Both the position numbers and the translations under genes were made by a program. DNA of 64,000 nucleotides from Streptomyces noursei ATCC 11455 (lineage in GTDB: Bacteria; Actinomycetota; Actinomycetes; Streptomycetales; Streptomycetaceae): positions 8,866,001 to 8,930,000 of the forward strand of contig NZ_CP011533.1 of the NCBI RefSeq assembly GCF_001704275.1. Direction: 5' to 3'. This document shows positions 1-9,892 of the stretch, one piece after another. Below the pieces are notes generated by a model that ran no database searches, was not told the origin of the DNA, and saw only the letters and a program-made list of their open reading frames with translations. The first letter of the stretch is position 1. The number at the start of each line of letters is the position of its first letter.

Positions 1-179
1 CCGCCCACCAACTGGTGAAGGGCCTGAACCAGGCGCACGGGGAGCGCGAGGACCGCTCCGACCTCACCGAGACCGCCGAACTGCTCTACTCCTTGGCCGT
101 CTTGGCCGAGGGCGGCCGGCCGACCGACCCCGCGCGCTTCGTGAAGGCGGTGGCGGACCGCCTGGGTCGCAGCCTGTGA
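1..179 (+). CDS. C-terminal fragment of an unidentified protein
   Basis: An open frame enters from the left edge (codons in phase with base 3) and stops at TGA 177-179. The visible 58 residues are hydrophilic and probably helical, with a segment ETAELLYSLAVLAEGG followed by a charged end. No family was recognised. Codon bias is typical of the organism, so the frame is probably real; the start and any domain lie outside the window. Confidence 0.55.
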   Translation, partial: AHQLVKGLNQAHGEREDRSDLTETAELLYSLAVLAEGGRPTDPARFVKAVADRLGRSL

Positions 180-256
180 GCACGCTCCGCGCATGAGGGC
201 GTCCGCCGGTGGGCTCGATGGCCTGCCGGCGGACGCCCTCCCGCGTGCACCGACGC

Positions 257-814
257 CTATCCCATGCTCTTGGCGCCGTCCAGGGACTCCCGGATGATGT
301 CGGCGTGGCCGGCGTGCTGCGCGGTCTCGGCGACGATGTGCATCAGCACCCGCCGGGCCGACCACTGCACGCCGGGCTCGAACCAGGGGGCCTTCGGCAG
401 CGGCCAGGCAGTGCTCAGGTCGGGCAGGGCGACGACCACGTCGTCGGTCCGGCGGGCCACTTCCTCGTAGTCGGCCAGCACACCGGCCAGCGTCTCGCCC
501 GGCAGCATCCGGAACTGGTCCGCCCGGCGGGCCCAGTCGTCCTCGGTCATCGCCGTGAAGTCCGGCAGCGCCGACGGACCGTGCAGGATGAAGTCCACCC
601 AGAGCCGCTCGACGGCGGTGACGTGCTTGATCAGGCCGCCCAGGCACAACGCGCTGGCGGTGCTCCGCCGTCCGACCTCCTCGTCGCTGAGGTCACGGGT
701 CGGGAAGCGCAGGAAGTGCCGGTGCCTGGCCAGCGTCTCAAGCCATTCGGCGCGCTCGCCGGTGACGGCCGGGGCCTCGGACTGGTCGCGGGTGGACGCC
801 TCGATGTCGGTCAT
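257..814 (-). CDS. DinB-family protein (mycothiol transferase-like)
   Basis: 185-residue DinB/DUF664 four-helix protein. Actinobacterial members of this superfamily include mycothiol-dependent S-transferases and metal-binding detoxification proteins; the exact substrate cannot be read from sequence. The family hallmark near the C-terminus is the HAGHADIIRE segment, whose histidines with an upstream LIKHVTAVERLW histidine would form the metal site. The start is ATG at 814 with a purine-rich stretch (GAAAGG) upstream. It stands alone on the minus strand, with a hexanucleotide repeat tract between its promoter side and the next gene. Family assignment is confident; function is inferred only at family level. 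Confidence 0.85.
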   Translation of the reverse strand: MTDIEASTRDQSEAPAVTGERAEWLETLARHRHFLRFPTRDLSDEEVGRRSTASALCLGGLIKHVTAVERLWVDFILHGPSALPDFTAMTEDDWARRADQFRMLPGETLAGVLADYEEVARRTDDVVVALPDLSTAWPLPKAPWFEPGVQWSARRVLMHIVAETAQHAGHADIIRESLDGAKSMG

Positions 815-902
815 GGTCTTCGCCTTTCGGTGTGCTCGTTCCGCCGATGAGGACCACGCTAGGGGCGGAGTAGGTCAGTTTCTGTCCTAGTCGTGATTGT
901 TC

Positions 903-974
<72 letters not shown>

Positions 975-1094
975 GGCGGTGGCAGTGCGGCGGCGCCCCC
1001 GCGCGCTTCTCCCGCCCCGCGCGACACACGCCCGCCATGATCCCGTGACAGACATCCGGGAATCAGACGCCAACCCGCGCTGTTTCCCAGCGAT

Positions 1095-2018
1095 ATGACC
1101 GTTGGAGTTGCACTCAATCCGATCGACCCCACCAACCAGATCGACGCGAGCGTGGAGCTCGCCAAGGAGGCCGCCGCCGCGGGGCTGCGGTCCGTCTGGT
1201 TCGGCCAGACCTTTGGTGCGGACTCGCCCCAACTCGCCGCGATCGCCGGCCGCGAGGTGCCCGGACTGCAGGTCGGGACCTCCGCAATCCCCATCTTCGG
1301 CCGGCACCCGCTGGTCGTCTCCAGCCAGGCGCAGACCGCGCAGGCGGCCACGCACGGCCGCTACCACCTCGGACTCGCCCTCGGCACCAAGTTCCTGACC
1401 GAGGGCGGCTTCGGCATCCCCTTCGAACGACCCATCGCCCGCCTGCGGGAATTCCTCACCGCACTGCGGCAGTTGACCGAGACCGGCAGCGCGGACTTCC
1501 ACGGCGAACTCCTCACCGCGACCACGCCGGTCCCCGCCCGGGTGCCGGGCGCGGAGTCCGGCGTCCCGCTGCTCGTCGCCGCGATGGGCCCGCAGGCGCT
1601 GCGGGTCAGCGGCGAGCTGGCGGACGGCATCCTGCCGTACATCGCCGGCCCCCGCGCCCTCGCCGAACACATCGTCCCGGCCGTCACCGTCGCCGCCGAG
1701 GCCGCCGGGCGCCCCGCGCCCCGGATCGTCGCCCTCGTCAACGGCGTGGTCACCGACGACGTCGACGCGGTCCGCGCCAAGGTCGCCGAGAACCTGAGGT
1801 TCTACGAGCAGGTCCCCTCCTACGCCAGGGCCATCGAGCAGTCCGGCGGCCGGCATGCCGTCGACGTCGCGGTGGTCGGCGACGAGAAGACGGTCGCCGC
1901 CGAGGTGCAGCGCTATCGGGACGCCGGGGCGACGGAGGTGGTGTTCGCGGGGACCGAGGTCGCCGGTGATGCCGACCGGCGCCGCACCTGGGAGCTCCTG
2001 GGCACTCTGGCGGGCTGA
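1095..2018 (+). CDS. LLM-class F420-dependent oxidoreductase
   Basis: 307-residue luciferase-like TIM-barrel enzyme. Members use coenzyme F420 (some FMN) to reduce or oxidise small substrates in the cytosol. The N-terminal strand (VGVALNP), SVWFGQTFGADSP, the LGLALGTKF segment and the QALRVSGELADGILPY region follow the pattern of the actinobacterial F420 LLM subfamily. The C-terminal GDEKTVAAEVQRYRDAGATEVVF helix-strand is also typical. ATG 1095 has no strong Shine-Dalgarno. It is monocistronic, divergent from the DinB gene across the hexamer repeat. The substrate is not predictable. Confidence 0.9.
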   Translation: MTVGVALNPIDPTNQIDASVELAKEAAAAGLRSVWFGQTFGADSPQLAAIAGREVPGLQVGTSAIPIFGRHPLVVSSQAQTAQAATHGRYHLGLALGTKFLTEGGFGIPFERPIARLREFLTALRQLTETGSADFHGELLTATTPVPARVPGAESGVPLLVAAMGPQALRVSGELADGILPYIAGPRALAEHIVPAVTVAAEAAGRPAPRIVALVNGVVTDDVDAVRAKVAENLRFYEQVPSYARAIEQSGGRHAVDVAVVGDEKTVAAEVQRYRDAGATEVVFAGTEVAGDADRRRTWELLGTLAG

Positions 2019-2080
2019 CCGGAGACCCCGCCGGAGAAAAGCGGATGCGCCGGCCGCGAGCCGACCGCTACGGTGACGGC

Positions 2081-2104
2081 ATGTCTACGCCCCGAATTTC
2101 CTAG
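2081..2104 (+). CDS. Putative 7-residue leader peptide (MSTPRIS)
   Basis: ATG 2081 opens a seven-codon frame ending at TAG 2102-2104, 58 bp before the ABC-F start. A TACGGT hexamer at 2069-2074 could serve as a -10 box and would place transcription start near the ATG, making the leader leaderless. It is followed immediately by a strong stem-loop. Short leader ORF plus hairpin is the arrangement used for translation-attenuation control of several resistance-type ABC-F genes. This is inference from layout; such a short ORF can also occur by chance. Confidence 0.4.
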   Translation: MSTPRIS

Positions 2105-2105
2105 C

Positions 2106-2140
2106 CGAGGACCCGCTTCCACGCCAGAAGTGTGTCCTCG
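2106..2140 (+). promoter_or_regulatory. Stem-loop between leader peptide and ABC-F gene
   Basis: Arms cgaggac (2106-2112) and gtcctcg (2134-2140) pair perfectly. After one mismatch the stem continues with a C-G and a G-U pair and then cttc/gaag (2116-2119 with 2127-2130) around a 7-nt loop. There is no T-run behind it, so it is more likely an attenuator or translation-control hairpin than a simple terminator. It starts two bases after the leader stop codon. Confidence 0.55.
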
Positions 2141-2162
2141 TGCTTATTCGGAGCGTTACCCC

Positions 2163-3767
<1,605 letters not shown>

Positions 3768-3816
3768 CCGATCCCGAAGTGTCGCGATCAGCCCTTGATG
3801 TCCCTGTATGAACGGG

Positions 3817-3851
3817 CCGGGCCCCGGACCGCATCGGCGGCCGGGGCCCGG
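3817..3851. terminator. Bidirectional hairpin terminator
   Basis: Perfect 11-bp arms ccgggccccgg (3817-3827) and ccggggcccgg (3841-3851) with a 13-nt loop. It lies between the convergent ABC-F gene and the thioredoxin-fold gene and can serve both. Confidence 0.8.
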
Positions 3852-3869
3852 GATTCCCTGTCCCTCACC

Positions 3870-4667
3870 TCACGGCGTGGGCGTGGCGGAGGGCGCGGGC
3901 GAGGCCGGCGCCGCGGCCGCCACCTGACGTGCCTCCTTGGTCACCATGGCGGTGAGCTTCTTCGGCGTCAGCTGGGTAGCGGGGTCGGCGAGGGTGCGCC
4001 CGTTGAGCTGCACGATCGGGACCGGCCCCAGCCCCGAGGCGGCGTAGGTCTCCTGGGACTTCTTCACCCACCCCTGGCGCTGGTTGCGGTCGAGGCACAG
4101 GTCGAAGGTGTCGTGCTCGATCTTCCCGGCCTTCTTCGCGATCTGCTTGAGGAGCTTGCGGTCCTTCAGGCCGTCGGTCTTGGGATCCGGCTGGTGCTGC
4201 CACAGCTGGTCCATGAACTGGGGGAAGCGGCCCTGGTCCTGGGCGCAGGCGGCGGCCTCGGCGGCCTCCTGCGCGCCGGTCCCGCCGTACTGCCGGTCGC
4301 TCCCGGTGACCAGCCGGTAGTTGATCTCGACCTGGCCGGACGCGAGGAGCTGCGAGAACGTGCTGGCGTACTGCTGGGCGAAGGCGCGCGACTCCGGGCT
4401 CCGCGGGTCCTCGTACACCGTCAGCGTGACCGGGACGGTCGGCTTGACCGGCAGGTCCAGCTTGGTGGCGTCGGAGGTGCCCACGGCGCCGGAGGGCGCC
4501 TCGATCGTCGTCGCCTCGCTGGCGCGGGAGTACTGGCCGACCACGGTCGCCGCTCCGCAGATCACGGCCAGGCCGACGATCGTCACCGCGTAGTTGCGCC
4601 AGTTGCCGCGGGAGCCCTTTCTCGTCGTGTCGCTGCCGTTGTCGTTCTTCTCTGCGGAGGCCACCAT
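3870..4667 (-). CDS. Membrane-anchored thioredoxin-fold (DsbA-like) protein lacking CxxC
   Basis: 266 residues: short cytoplasmic tail, one membrane segment (about 26-46) and an extracytoplasmic DsbA/thioredoxin_4-type domain. At the usual redox site after the first strand the sequence is YEDPRSPESR, so residues 90 and 93 are Ser where the family has the two Cys of CPxC. The later features (FMDQLWQHQ, the C-terminal VPIVQLNG cis-Pro strand) are kept. It is therefore unlikely to be a disulfide oxidoreductase and may be a chaperone or binding protein. The C-terminus is an Ala/Pro/Ser/Thr tail. ATG 4667 follows GAAAGGG; an in-frame GTG lies two codons upstream. Confidence 0.8.
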   Translation of the reverse strand: MVASAEKNDNGSDTTRKGSRGNWRNYAVTIVGLAVICGAATVVGQYSRASEATTIEAPSGAVGTSDATKLDLPVKPTVPVTLTVYEDPRSPESRAFAQQYASTFSQLLASGQVEINYRLVTGSDRQYGGTGAQEAAEAAACAQDQGRFPQFMDQLWQHQPDPKTDGLKDRKLLKQIAKKAGKIEHDTFDLCLDRNQRQGWVKKSQETYAASGLGPVPIVQLNGRTLADPATQLTPKKLTAMVTKEARQVAAAAPASPAPSATPTP

Positions 4668-4824
4668 GCGCACCCTTTCACCAGGCAGATCTCTGTTGCT
4701 CGCCGACGGCGTCGTTCGCCGTGCCGCGCCGCCCTCAGCCGTCCCCGCGCGGAGCGGATGGCAGCTGTGGCACCGCACAGTGTGGCAGCTTCCGCTGCCT
4801 GCTCCGGGGCCGGGGCCCTGAGCA

Positions 4825-4856
4825 CCCCCGTCCCGGCACCGATGACGGGACGGGGG
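4825..4856 (-). terminator. Hairpin terminator after the membrane-protein gene
   Basis: Perfect 11-bp inverted repeat, cccccgtcccg (4825-4835) and cgggacggggg (4846-4856), 10-nt loop, 40 bp beyond the stop of the minus-strand gene at 4896. Confidence 0.75.
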
Positions 4857-4895
4857 CGGCCGCCCCGGCCGGGACCGGGCGCGGTGTGCCGAGGG

Positions 4896-5663
4896 TCAGG
4901 ACGCGGCGGCGACCGGTGCGGATTGCGTGAGCCTGCGCAGGGCGAGCAGCCCGCCGATGCCGGGGAGGCAGGCGAGGACCAGCGACCGCGCGGTGCGCCG
5001 CGGGTCGCGGGCGACGGCTCCGACGGTGAAGAGGTAGGCGCAGCCGTGGAGCGGGCCGGCGAGCGAGGAGACGGCCGGCAGGTGGGCCGTCGCGAGGTTG
5101 GCCAGAAGGACGCACAGCGAGATCAGTTCGACCGTCGCGGCGGTGCGCAGCGGGCGGCGGGGACGCGGTGGAACGGGCACGCATGCTCCTGTGGACGAAC
5201 CGGGGCGGACGATCATGAGGACGGTCACCGTCGCCCAGAGAAGGTTGAACAGGCCGGTGAACACGGCCAGCCGCGATGTGGCGGCCCGGTCCGTGGCAAC
5301 CGGTTCGGCACCGTCGAGGGCGGTCAGCAGCGCGTCCTGCCGCGGCAGCACCAGCACGACCAGGACGCCGGTGGCGACCGCGGTCAGGGCGACGGACGTG
5401 AGCAGCCAGCCGTCACCGAGGACTCCCATGGCGGAGGCGGTGGCGAAGCCGAACACCGGCACGGCCGTGCCGACCCCGGCGTACACCCGGCAGATGCGGT
5501 GCAGCAGCCGCGCGGTGCCCACCGCCTCCGGCCGGCCGGCTGCCCCGTGGCCGCTCGCCCCGGCGCGGCGGACGGCGGGTGGGAACATGCTGGCCGCGAC
5601 GGTGACCGGGCCGATCGCGACGAGGGCGGCCAGGACGTGCAGCGAGAGCAGGATCTTGGTCAT
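4896..5663 (-). CDS. Polytopic membrane protein (DUF2269-like plus DUF3817-like halves)
   Basis: 255 residues with about seven hydrophobic segments. The N-terminal half (starting MTKILLSLHVLAALVAIGPV) resembles DUF2269 integral membrane proteins. The C-terminal half, from about residue 170 (TAATVELISLCVLLANLATAH, then a GPLHGCAYLFTVGAV segment), resembles DUF3817. A Pro/Arg-rich linker (VPPRPRRPLRT) joins them, suggesting a gene fusion. Function is unknown. The start is 12 bp downstream of the DJ-1 gene stop, so the two are probably co-transcribed. Confidence 0.75.
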   Translation of the reverse strand: MTKILLSLHVLAALVAIGPVTVAASMFPPAVRRAGASGHGAAGRPEAVGTARLLHRICRVYAGVGTAVPVFGFATASAMGVLGDGWLLTSVALTAVATGVLVVLVLPRQDALLTALDGAEPVATDRAATSRLAVFTGLFNLLWATVTVLMIVRPGSSTGACVPVPPRPRRPLRTAATVELISLCVLLANLATAHLPAVSSLAGPLHGCAYLFTVGAVARDPRRTARSLVLACLPGIGGLLALRRLTQSAPVAAAS

Positions 5664-5675
5664 CGGGCGCCGCCG

Positions 5676-6347
5676 TCACAGGGCGAGCGTCGGGACGGCA
5701 CCGGTGGCCGACCAGACGGTGCCGCGCCGCTCGTGGGCGAAGATCCGCTCGACGGCGTGTGCCACCCGGGGGCCGATCTCCCGCTCGACGAGATGGAGGG
5801 CCAGGTCGAGACCCGAGGTGACGCCGCCGCTGGTGACGAGGTCGCCGTCGTCCACGACCCGGGCATCGATGTGCTCGGTGCCGGTGGCGGCCAACACCTC
5901 CCGGGCCATGTGGTGGGTGTTGACCGGACGCCCCGTGGTGAGCCCCGCCATGGCCAGGATCAGCGAACCGCCGCAGACCGTCGCCACCAGCGTGTCCGGC
6001 CGGGCCAGCGCAGCGCCGACCAGGCGCGGCAGATCGGTGTCGAGGGTGCGGCGCAGGCGCGCCGGAATGGTCCGCGCCCGCTCCTCCTCGCTCAGCCCCG
6101 CCGGGTCGCGCAGGTCGCCCACCGCGCCGGGCAGGACGACGAGGTCGGCGCGCTCCGGGTCGAGCGCGGCGGTGGCCCGCAGGGACACGCCCGCCAACCC
6201 GCTGGGGACCTCCCGCGGCCCCTCGGCGCTGACCAGCTCGGTGCGGACGGCGCCCGCGGTGACGTCACCGGCGCAGTGCAGTACCTCGTAGGGCGCGACG
6301 ACGTCCAACGGGTCGAACCCGTCGAACAGGACGAACTGGGCGAGCAT
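5676..6347 (-). CDS. DJ-1/PfpI family protein
   Basis: 223-residue class I glutamine amidotransferase-like protein. The nucleophile elbow is VATVCGGSLILAMAG, with the catalytic Cys in the usual VCGG context, and the ASP-type start FVLFDGFDPLDVVAPYEVL is typical of isonitrile hydratase/ThiJ-like members. Likely cytosolic; hydratase, deglycase or hydrolase activity is possible. It is divergent from a GlxA-type regulator whose N-terminal domain is of the same superfamily, a common pairing, and is upstream of the membrane protein gene in the same direction. Confidence 0.85.
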   Translation of the reverse strand: MLAQFVLFDGFDPLDVVAPYEVLHCAGDVTAGAVRTELVSAEGPREVPSGLAGVSLRATAALDPERADLVVLPGAVGDLRDPAGLSEEERARTIPARLRRTLDTDLPRLVGAALARPDTLVATVCGGSLILAMAGLTTGRPVNTHHMAREVLAATGTEHIDARVVDDGDLVTSGGVTSGLDLALHLVEREIGPRVAHAVERIFAHERRGTVWSATGAVPTLAL

Positions 6348-6537
6348 GCGGTGCCTCTTCTCGTGTCGTGATCACCAGTGCCCGACCCACGGTAGGAAGG
6401 CCGGCGAGGCCCGCACAGCGGCTGGAATGACAACTTTCCACGGATTCTCGCCAACGCGATGAACCGCGCCTGCTCGGCCGGAATCGCCTGTGACCTGGGA
6501 CTCTGCTCGATGGCGGGAATCCCTCTATGGTGTGGCC

Positions 6538-7518
6538 ATGCATACGGTGGCCATCCTCGTCCTCGACCATGTGGTGCCGTTCGACATGGCGGCACCCCTG
6601 GAGGTCTTCGGTCGCACCCGGCTGCCCGACGGACGCCGCCCCTACCGGACGCGGGTCTGCGCGCCCTCGCCGCAGGTGCGGACCGAGGGCTTCGCCCTGC
6701 ACGTCGAATGGGGACTGGAAGCACTGGCGGAGGCCGACACCGTCATCGTGCCCGGCTGCTCGGAGCAGGCCCCCGCGCCGCATCCGGAGGCACTACGGGC
6801 ACTGCGCGCCGCCGCGGCGGCCGGGACGCGGATCGCCTCGGTGTGCGTGGGGGCCTTCGTGCTGGCCGAAGCGGGCCTGCTGGACGGTCTGCGCGCCACC
6901 ACGCACTGGGCCGCGGCGGCCGAACTCGCCCGCCGCTACCCGCTCGTGGACGTCCAACCCGATGTGCTCTACGTCGACAACGGCCAGCTGCTCACCTCGG
7001 CCGGCGCCGCCGCGAGCATGGACCTGTGCCTGCACATGATCCGGCGCGACCTCGGCTCGGCGGTCGCCGCGGACGCCGCGCGGATGTCCGTCATGCCGCT
7101 GGAACGAGAGGGCGGCCAGGCCCAGTTCATCGTCCACGAGCATCCGCCGGTGCCGCAGGGCTCCACGCTCCAGCCGGTCCTCGACTGGATCGAGGACCAC
7201 CTCGCCCACGAGATCACCCTCAAGGCGATGGCGAACCGCGCCGGTATGAGCGAGCGGACCTTCAGCCGCCGCTTCCGCGAGCAGACCGGCAGCACCCCGT
7301 TGCAGTGGGTGCTCCGGGCCCGGGCGCGCCGGGCCCAGTACCTCCTGGAGAACACCGACCACCCCGTCGAACGCATCGCCCACCAGGCCGGGTTCGGCTC
7401 GCCCACCGCCTTCCGCGAACGGTTCCGCAGGGTGGTCGGCACCACCCCGCAGTCCTACCGCACCGCCTTCCAGGGCCGCTCCACCGGACCTCAGGACCGG
7501 GGCGGCGTCCAGACGTAG
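6538..7518 (+). CDS. GlxA-family AraC-type transcriptional regulator
   Basis: 326 residues. Residues about 1-170 form a DJ-1/PfpI-like sensor domain (elbow SVCVGAFVLAEAGLLDG), and residues about 215-315 an AraC HTH pair (LKAMANRAGMSERTFSRRF and ERIAHQAGFGSPTAFRERF). The start ATG 6538 was chosen because homology begins at MHTVAILVLDHVVPFDMAAP; the longer frame adds unrelated residues. Transcribed away from the DJ-1 gene at 6347 with a 190-bp shared promoter region. Probably controls that operon; its 3' end overlaps the convergent acetyltransferase by 28 bp. Confidence 0.9.
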   Translation: MHTVAILVLDHVVPFDMAAPLEVFGRTRLPDGRRPYRTRVCAPSPQVRTEGFALHVEWGLEALAEADTVIVPGCSEQAPAPHPEALRALRAAAAAGTRIASVCVGAFVLAEAGLLDGLRATTHWAAAAELARRYPLVDVQPDVLYVDNGQLLTSAGAAASMDLCLHMIRRDLGSAVAADAARMSVMPLEREGGQAQFIVHEHPPVPQGSTLQPVLDWIEDHLAHEITLKAMANRAGMSERTFSRRFREQTGSTPLQWVLRARARRAQYLLENTDHPVERIAHQAGFGSPTAFRERFRRVVGTTPQSYRTAFQGRSTGPQDRGGVQT

Positions 7519-8282
7519 GGCGTGGTGGTGGTCACCGCGTGGAAGCCCAGTCGGCGCAGGATCGGCGCGCTGTCGTCGGAGGCGTCGACCTGGAGGTACC
7601 GCACGCCGCGGGCGACGGCGAGTCGGGCGCGGGCGGCGACCAGCGCACGGTAGATGCCCCGGCCGCGCCACTCCGGCAGCGTCGAACCGCCCCACAGACC
7701 GGCGAAGTCGGTGCCCTCGCGGAACACCAACCACGCCGCGCAGACCACCTCGCCGCCGGCCTCCGCCACCAGGACGGTGATCTCGTCCGGGGCCGCCGCG
7801 ACCCGGCTGCTCAGGTCGTCGGCCAGCCAACTCCAGTCCTGGTCCCAGACGGTCGTCTCCATGGCGGCGATGCGGTGCATGTCGGCGTCCGCGGTCACCC
7901 GGCGCAGGGTCACGCCGGCCGGGAGGACCGGGGCCGCGGCCATCTCCTCGGCCCGGCCGATGAGGACGGTCTCCCGCTCCTCCGGGACGAAGCCCGCCGC
8001 GCGCAGCCGGTCGGTGAGATCGGCGGGCAGGTCGTGCCCGCGGGTCTTCCACTCCACCGCCTCGCCGCGGGCCGCGAAACGGTCGCGCTGGCGGGCGATC
8101 AGCCGGTCCAGTTCGGCACCGCCCACACCCACGTCCCGCGGTGTGCTGACGAAGCCGCGGAACTGGCCGACGACCCGTAGCAGCGGGCCGTCCTGCTCAT
8201 AGGTGACTCCGATGGGAGGGGTGGGCGGCACTCCCCGCATCTGCTCGTCGTAGGCCGCGAGCAAGCCGTCGATGTCCGTCAC
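7491..8282 (-). CDS. GNAT-family N-acetyltransferase
   Basis: 263 residues. The C-terminal half is a GNAT domain with the acetyl-CoA loop WRGRGIYRALVAAR and the final strand pattern DASDDSAPILRRLGFHAVTTTTPYVW. The N-terminal 100 residues are a less conserved extension. Substrate unknown. It converges on the GlxA regulator gene and overlaps its end. ATG 8282 is the only reasonable start; homology extends close to it. Confidence 0.85.
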   Translation of the reverse strand: MTDIDGLLAAYDEQMRGVPPTPPIGVTYEQDGPLLRVVGQFRGFVSTPRDVGVGGAELDRLIARQRDRFAARGEAVEWKTRGHDLPADLTDRLRAAGFVPEERETVLIGRAEEMAAAPVLPAGVTLRRVTADADMHRIAAMETTVWDQDWSWLADDLSSRVAAAPDEITVLVAEAGGEVVCAAWLVFREGTDFAGLWGGSTLPEWRGRGIYRALVAARARLAVARGVRYLQVDASDDSAPILRRLGFHAVTTTTPYVWTPPRS

Positions 8283-8405
8283 ACAAGAGACAGTACGGAC
8301 GGTGGCAACTGGATTTCCCGGGGCCGTCCGCGCCGGGCCGGGCGTCGGGTGCGGCAGTCACCGCGATGATCGTCACTGACTCAGCACCCCACAGGAGGCG
8401 CACCC

Positions 8406-9218
8406 ATGACCTTGACCACCGGGACCACGACCCTGGACACCACGACCGTGCGGGGCCTGCGACTGGCCTACGCGGACCCCGGCGGGCCGGGAACGCCGGT
8501 GCTGGCCCTGCACGGGCACTTCGGGCGGGCCCGGGCGTTCGCCGACCTGACCGCCGCGCTGGCACCGGAGTTCCGGGTGATCGCCCTGGAACAGCGCGGC
8601 CACGGCCACAGCGAACGTGCCGACGACGTCTCGCCCGACGCCTACGTCGCCGATGCCGCAGCGTTCGTGCGGGCACTGGGGCTGGGGCCGCTGCCGGTGC
8701 TCGGCCACTCGATGGGCGGCGTGGTGGCCTTCCGGCTGGCGGCGCGCCACCCGGAGCTGGTCCGCGCGCTGGTCGTCGAGGAGGGCGGCGCCCTCAACCG
8801 TCGGCCCGCGGTGGCCCATCCGGTCCTGGACGTCCGGGACTGGCCGCGCCGCGCGCCGACCCTGGGCGCGCTGCGCCGCCAGGTCGAGGCGCGCGGCATC
8901 CCGGACGCGAGCTACTTCCTGGAGAGTGCCGTCGAACGCCCCGACGGCTGGGGATTCCTCTTCGACCACGCGGACATGGTGCGGTCCCAGGAGGCCCTGG
9001 TCGGCGACTGGTGGCCCGACTGGCTCGCCACCACCTGCCCGGCGCTGCTGCTGCACGGACTGGACAGCTCCGTCCTGCCGACCGCGATGGCCCGGGAGAT
9101 GGCGGAGCGGCGACCGGCCACCACCCTGCGGGAGTTCCCCGGGTGCGGTCACTGGCTGCACGACGACGACCCGGCCGGATTCGCTGCGGCGGTACGGGAG
9201 TTCCTGACCGCGCTGTGA
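8406..9218 (+). CDS. Alpha/beta-fold hydrolase
   Basis: 270-residue alpha/beta hydrolase. Oxyanion-region LALHGHFGRAR, nucleophile elbow GHSMGG (Ser), acid near HGLDSSVLP and catalytic His in GCGHWLHDDDP are all present, so it should be active. Substrate unknown; the family covers esterases, haloalkane dehalogenases and ring-cleavage hydrolases. A strong AGGAGG precedes ATG 8406. No signal peptide, so cytosolic. Monocistronic. Confidence 0.9.
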   Translation: MTLTTGTTTLDTTTVRGLRLAYADPGGPGTPVLALHGHFGRARAFADLTAALAPEFRVIALEQRGHGHSERADDVSPDAYVADAAAFVRALGLGPLPVLGHSMGGVVAFRLAARHPELVRALVVEEGGALNRRPAVAHPVLDVRDWPRRAPTLGALRRQVEARGIPDASYFLESAVERPDGWGFLFDHADMVRSQEALVGDWWPDWLATTCPALLLHGLDSSVLPTAMAREMAERRPATTLREFPGCGHWLHDDDPAGFAAAVREFLTAL

Positions 9219-9281
9219 GGCGCGGGGCGGCCCGCGAGGCCGGGCGCGTCGCCCCGGGCGTGCTCCGGCCGCGACCGGCTC

Positions 9282-9728
9282 CTACCGGCCGAGCAGCCCG
9301 TCCAGGATGCGGCCGTACAGCCGGCGCGCCGACCAGGCCACCACGGGACCCAAGGGCCGGGGGAGCCCACGCGGGCGCACCTCTCCGCGCCAGACGACGT
9401 GGCAGCCCCCGGCCCGGGGCCCCACCTCGAACTCCACCCACCCGGCGACGACCCGCCCCCGCTTCTCGATCCGGCACCGGCCCGCCGCCGCTCCCGCGGC
9501 GCCCGCACCGGGCGGCTCCCACCGCACGACGCGCATCACGTCGTCGAACCCGAGCGGACCGAGGCCGGTGCGGGCGACGAACGTCGTTCCCACCCGGGTG
9601 GGCGGCGGCGTCGTCACGGTGATCGTGGTCAGTGGCACGTGCGCGGAGTGGGCCGCCCAGTGCGTCAGGCGTCGCCAGGCGGCGTCGGGGGAGAGGAGCG
9701 CGGTACGTTCGATCCGGAACACTGCCAC
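9282..9728 (-). CDS. SRPBCC-family (polyketide cyclase-like) protein
   Basis: 148 residues with START/SRPBCC helix-grip features: an N-terminal strand FRIERTALL, the DAAWRRLTHWAAH helix, the paired strands around FDDVMRVVRWEPPG and a long C-terminal helix. Such proteins bind hydrophobic ligands; no catalytic residues can be assigned. The start is GTG 9728; another in-frame GTG follows two codons later. Confidence 0.75.
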   Translation of the reverse strand: MAVFRIERTALLSPDAAWRRLTHWAAHSAHVPLTTITVTTPPPTRVGTTFVARTGLGPLGFDDVMRVVRWEPPGAGAAGAAAGRCRIEKRGRVVAGWVEFEVGPRAGGCHVVWRGEVRPRGLPRPLGPVVAWSARRLYGRILDGLLGR

Positions 9729-9847
9729 CGCCCCATGCTACGAGCCGGCGGCCCAACACCCGGCTCCGCCAGCGCCGATGGGTCCGAGAAGAACGTCCGG
9801 GAGACCGCGTCACCGCGCCCGGCCGCCGGAAAGGAACCGCCACCACC

Positions 9848-9892
9848 ATGCGCAACCTCACCGCCCACGGCACGACGGAGGGCTCCCGATGA
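9848..9892 (+). CDS. Possible 14-codon upstream mini-ORF
   Basis: ATG 9848 encodes MRNLTAHGTTEGSR and stops at TGA 9890-9892, overlapping the next start as ATGA. An AAAGGA lies about a dozen bases upstream. It could be a translated leader coupling ribosomes into the hydrolase gene, or chance. Support is the ATGA overlap and ribosome-binding-like sequence only. Confidence 0.25.
   Translation: MRNLTAHGTTEGSR

Noticed and set aside
3795..6371. Plus-strand open frame of 858 codons
   Set aside because: Runs antisense across the thioredoxin-fold, membrane and DJ-1 genes, which have clear homology; composition is a GC-bias shadow.
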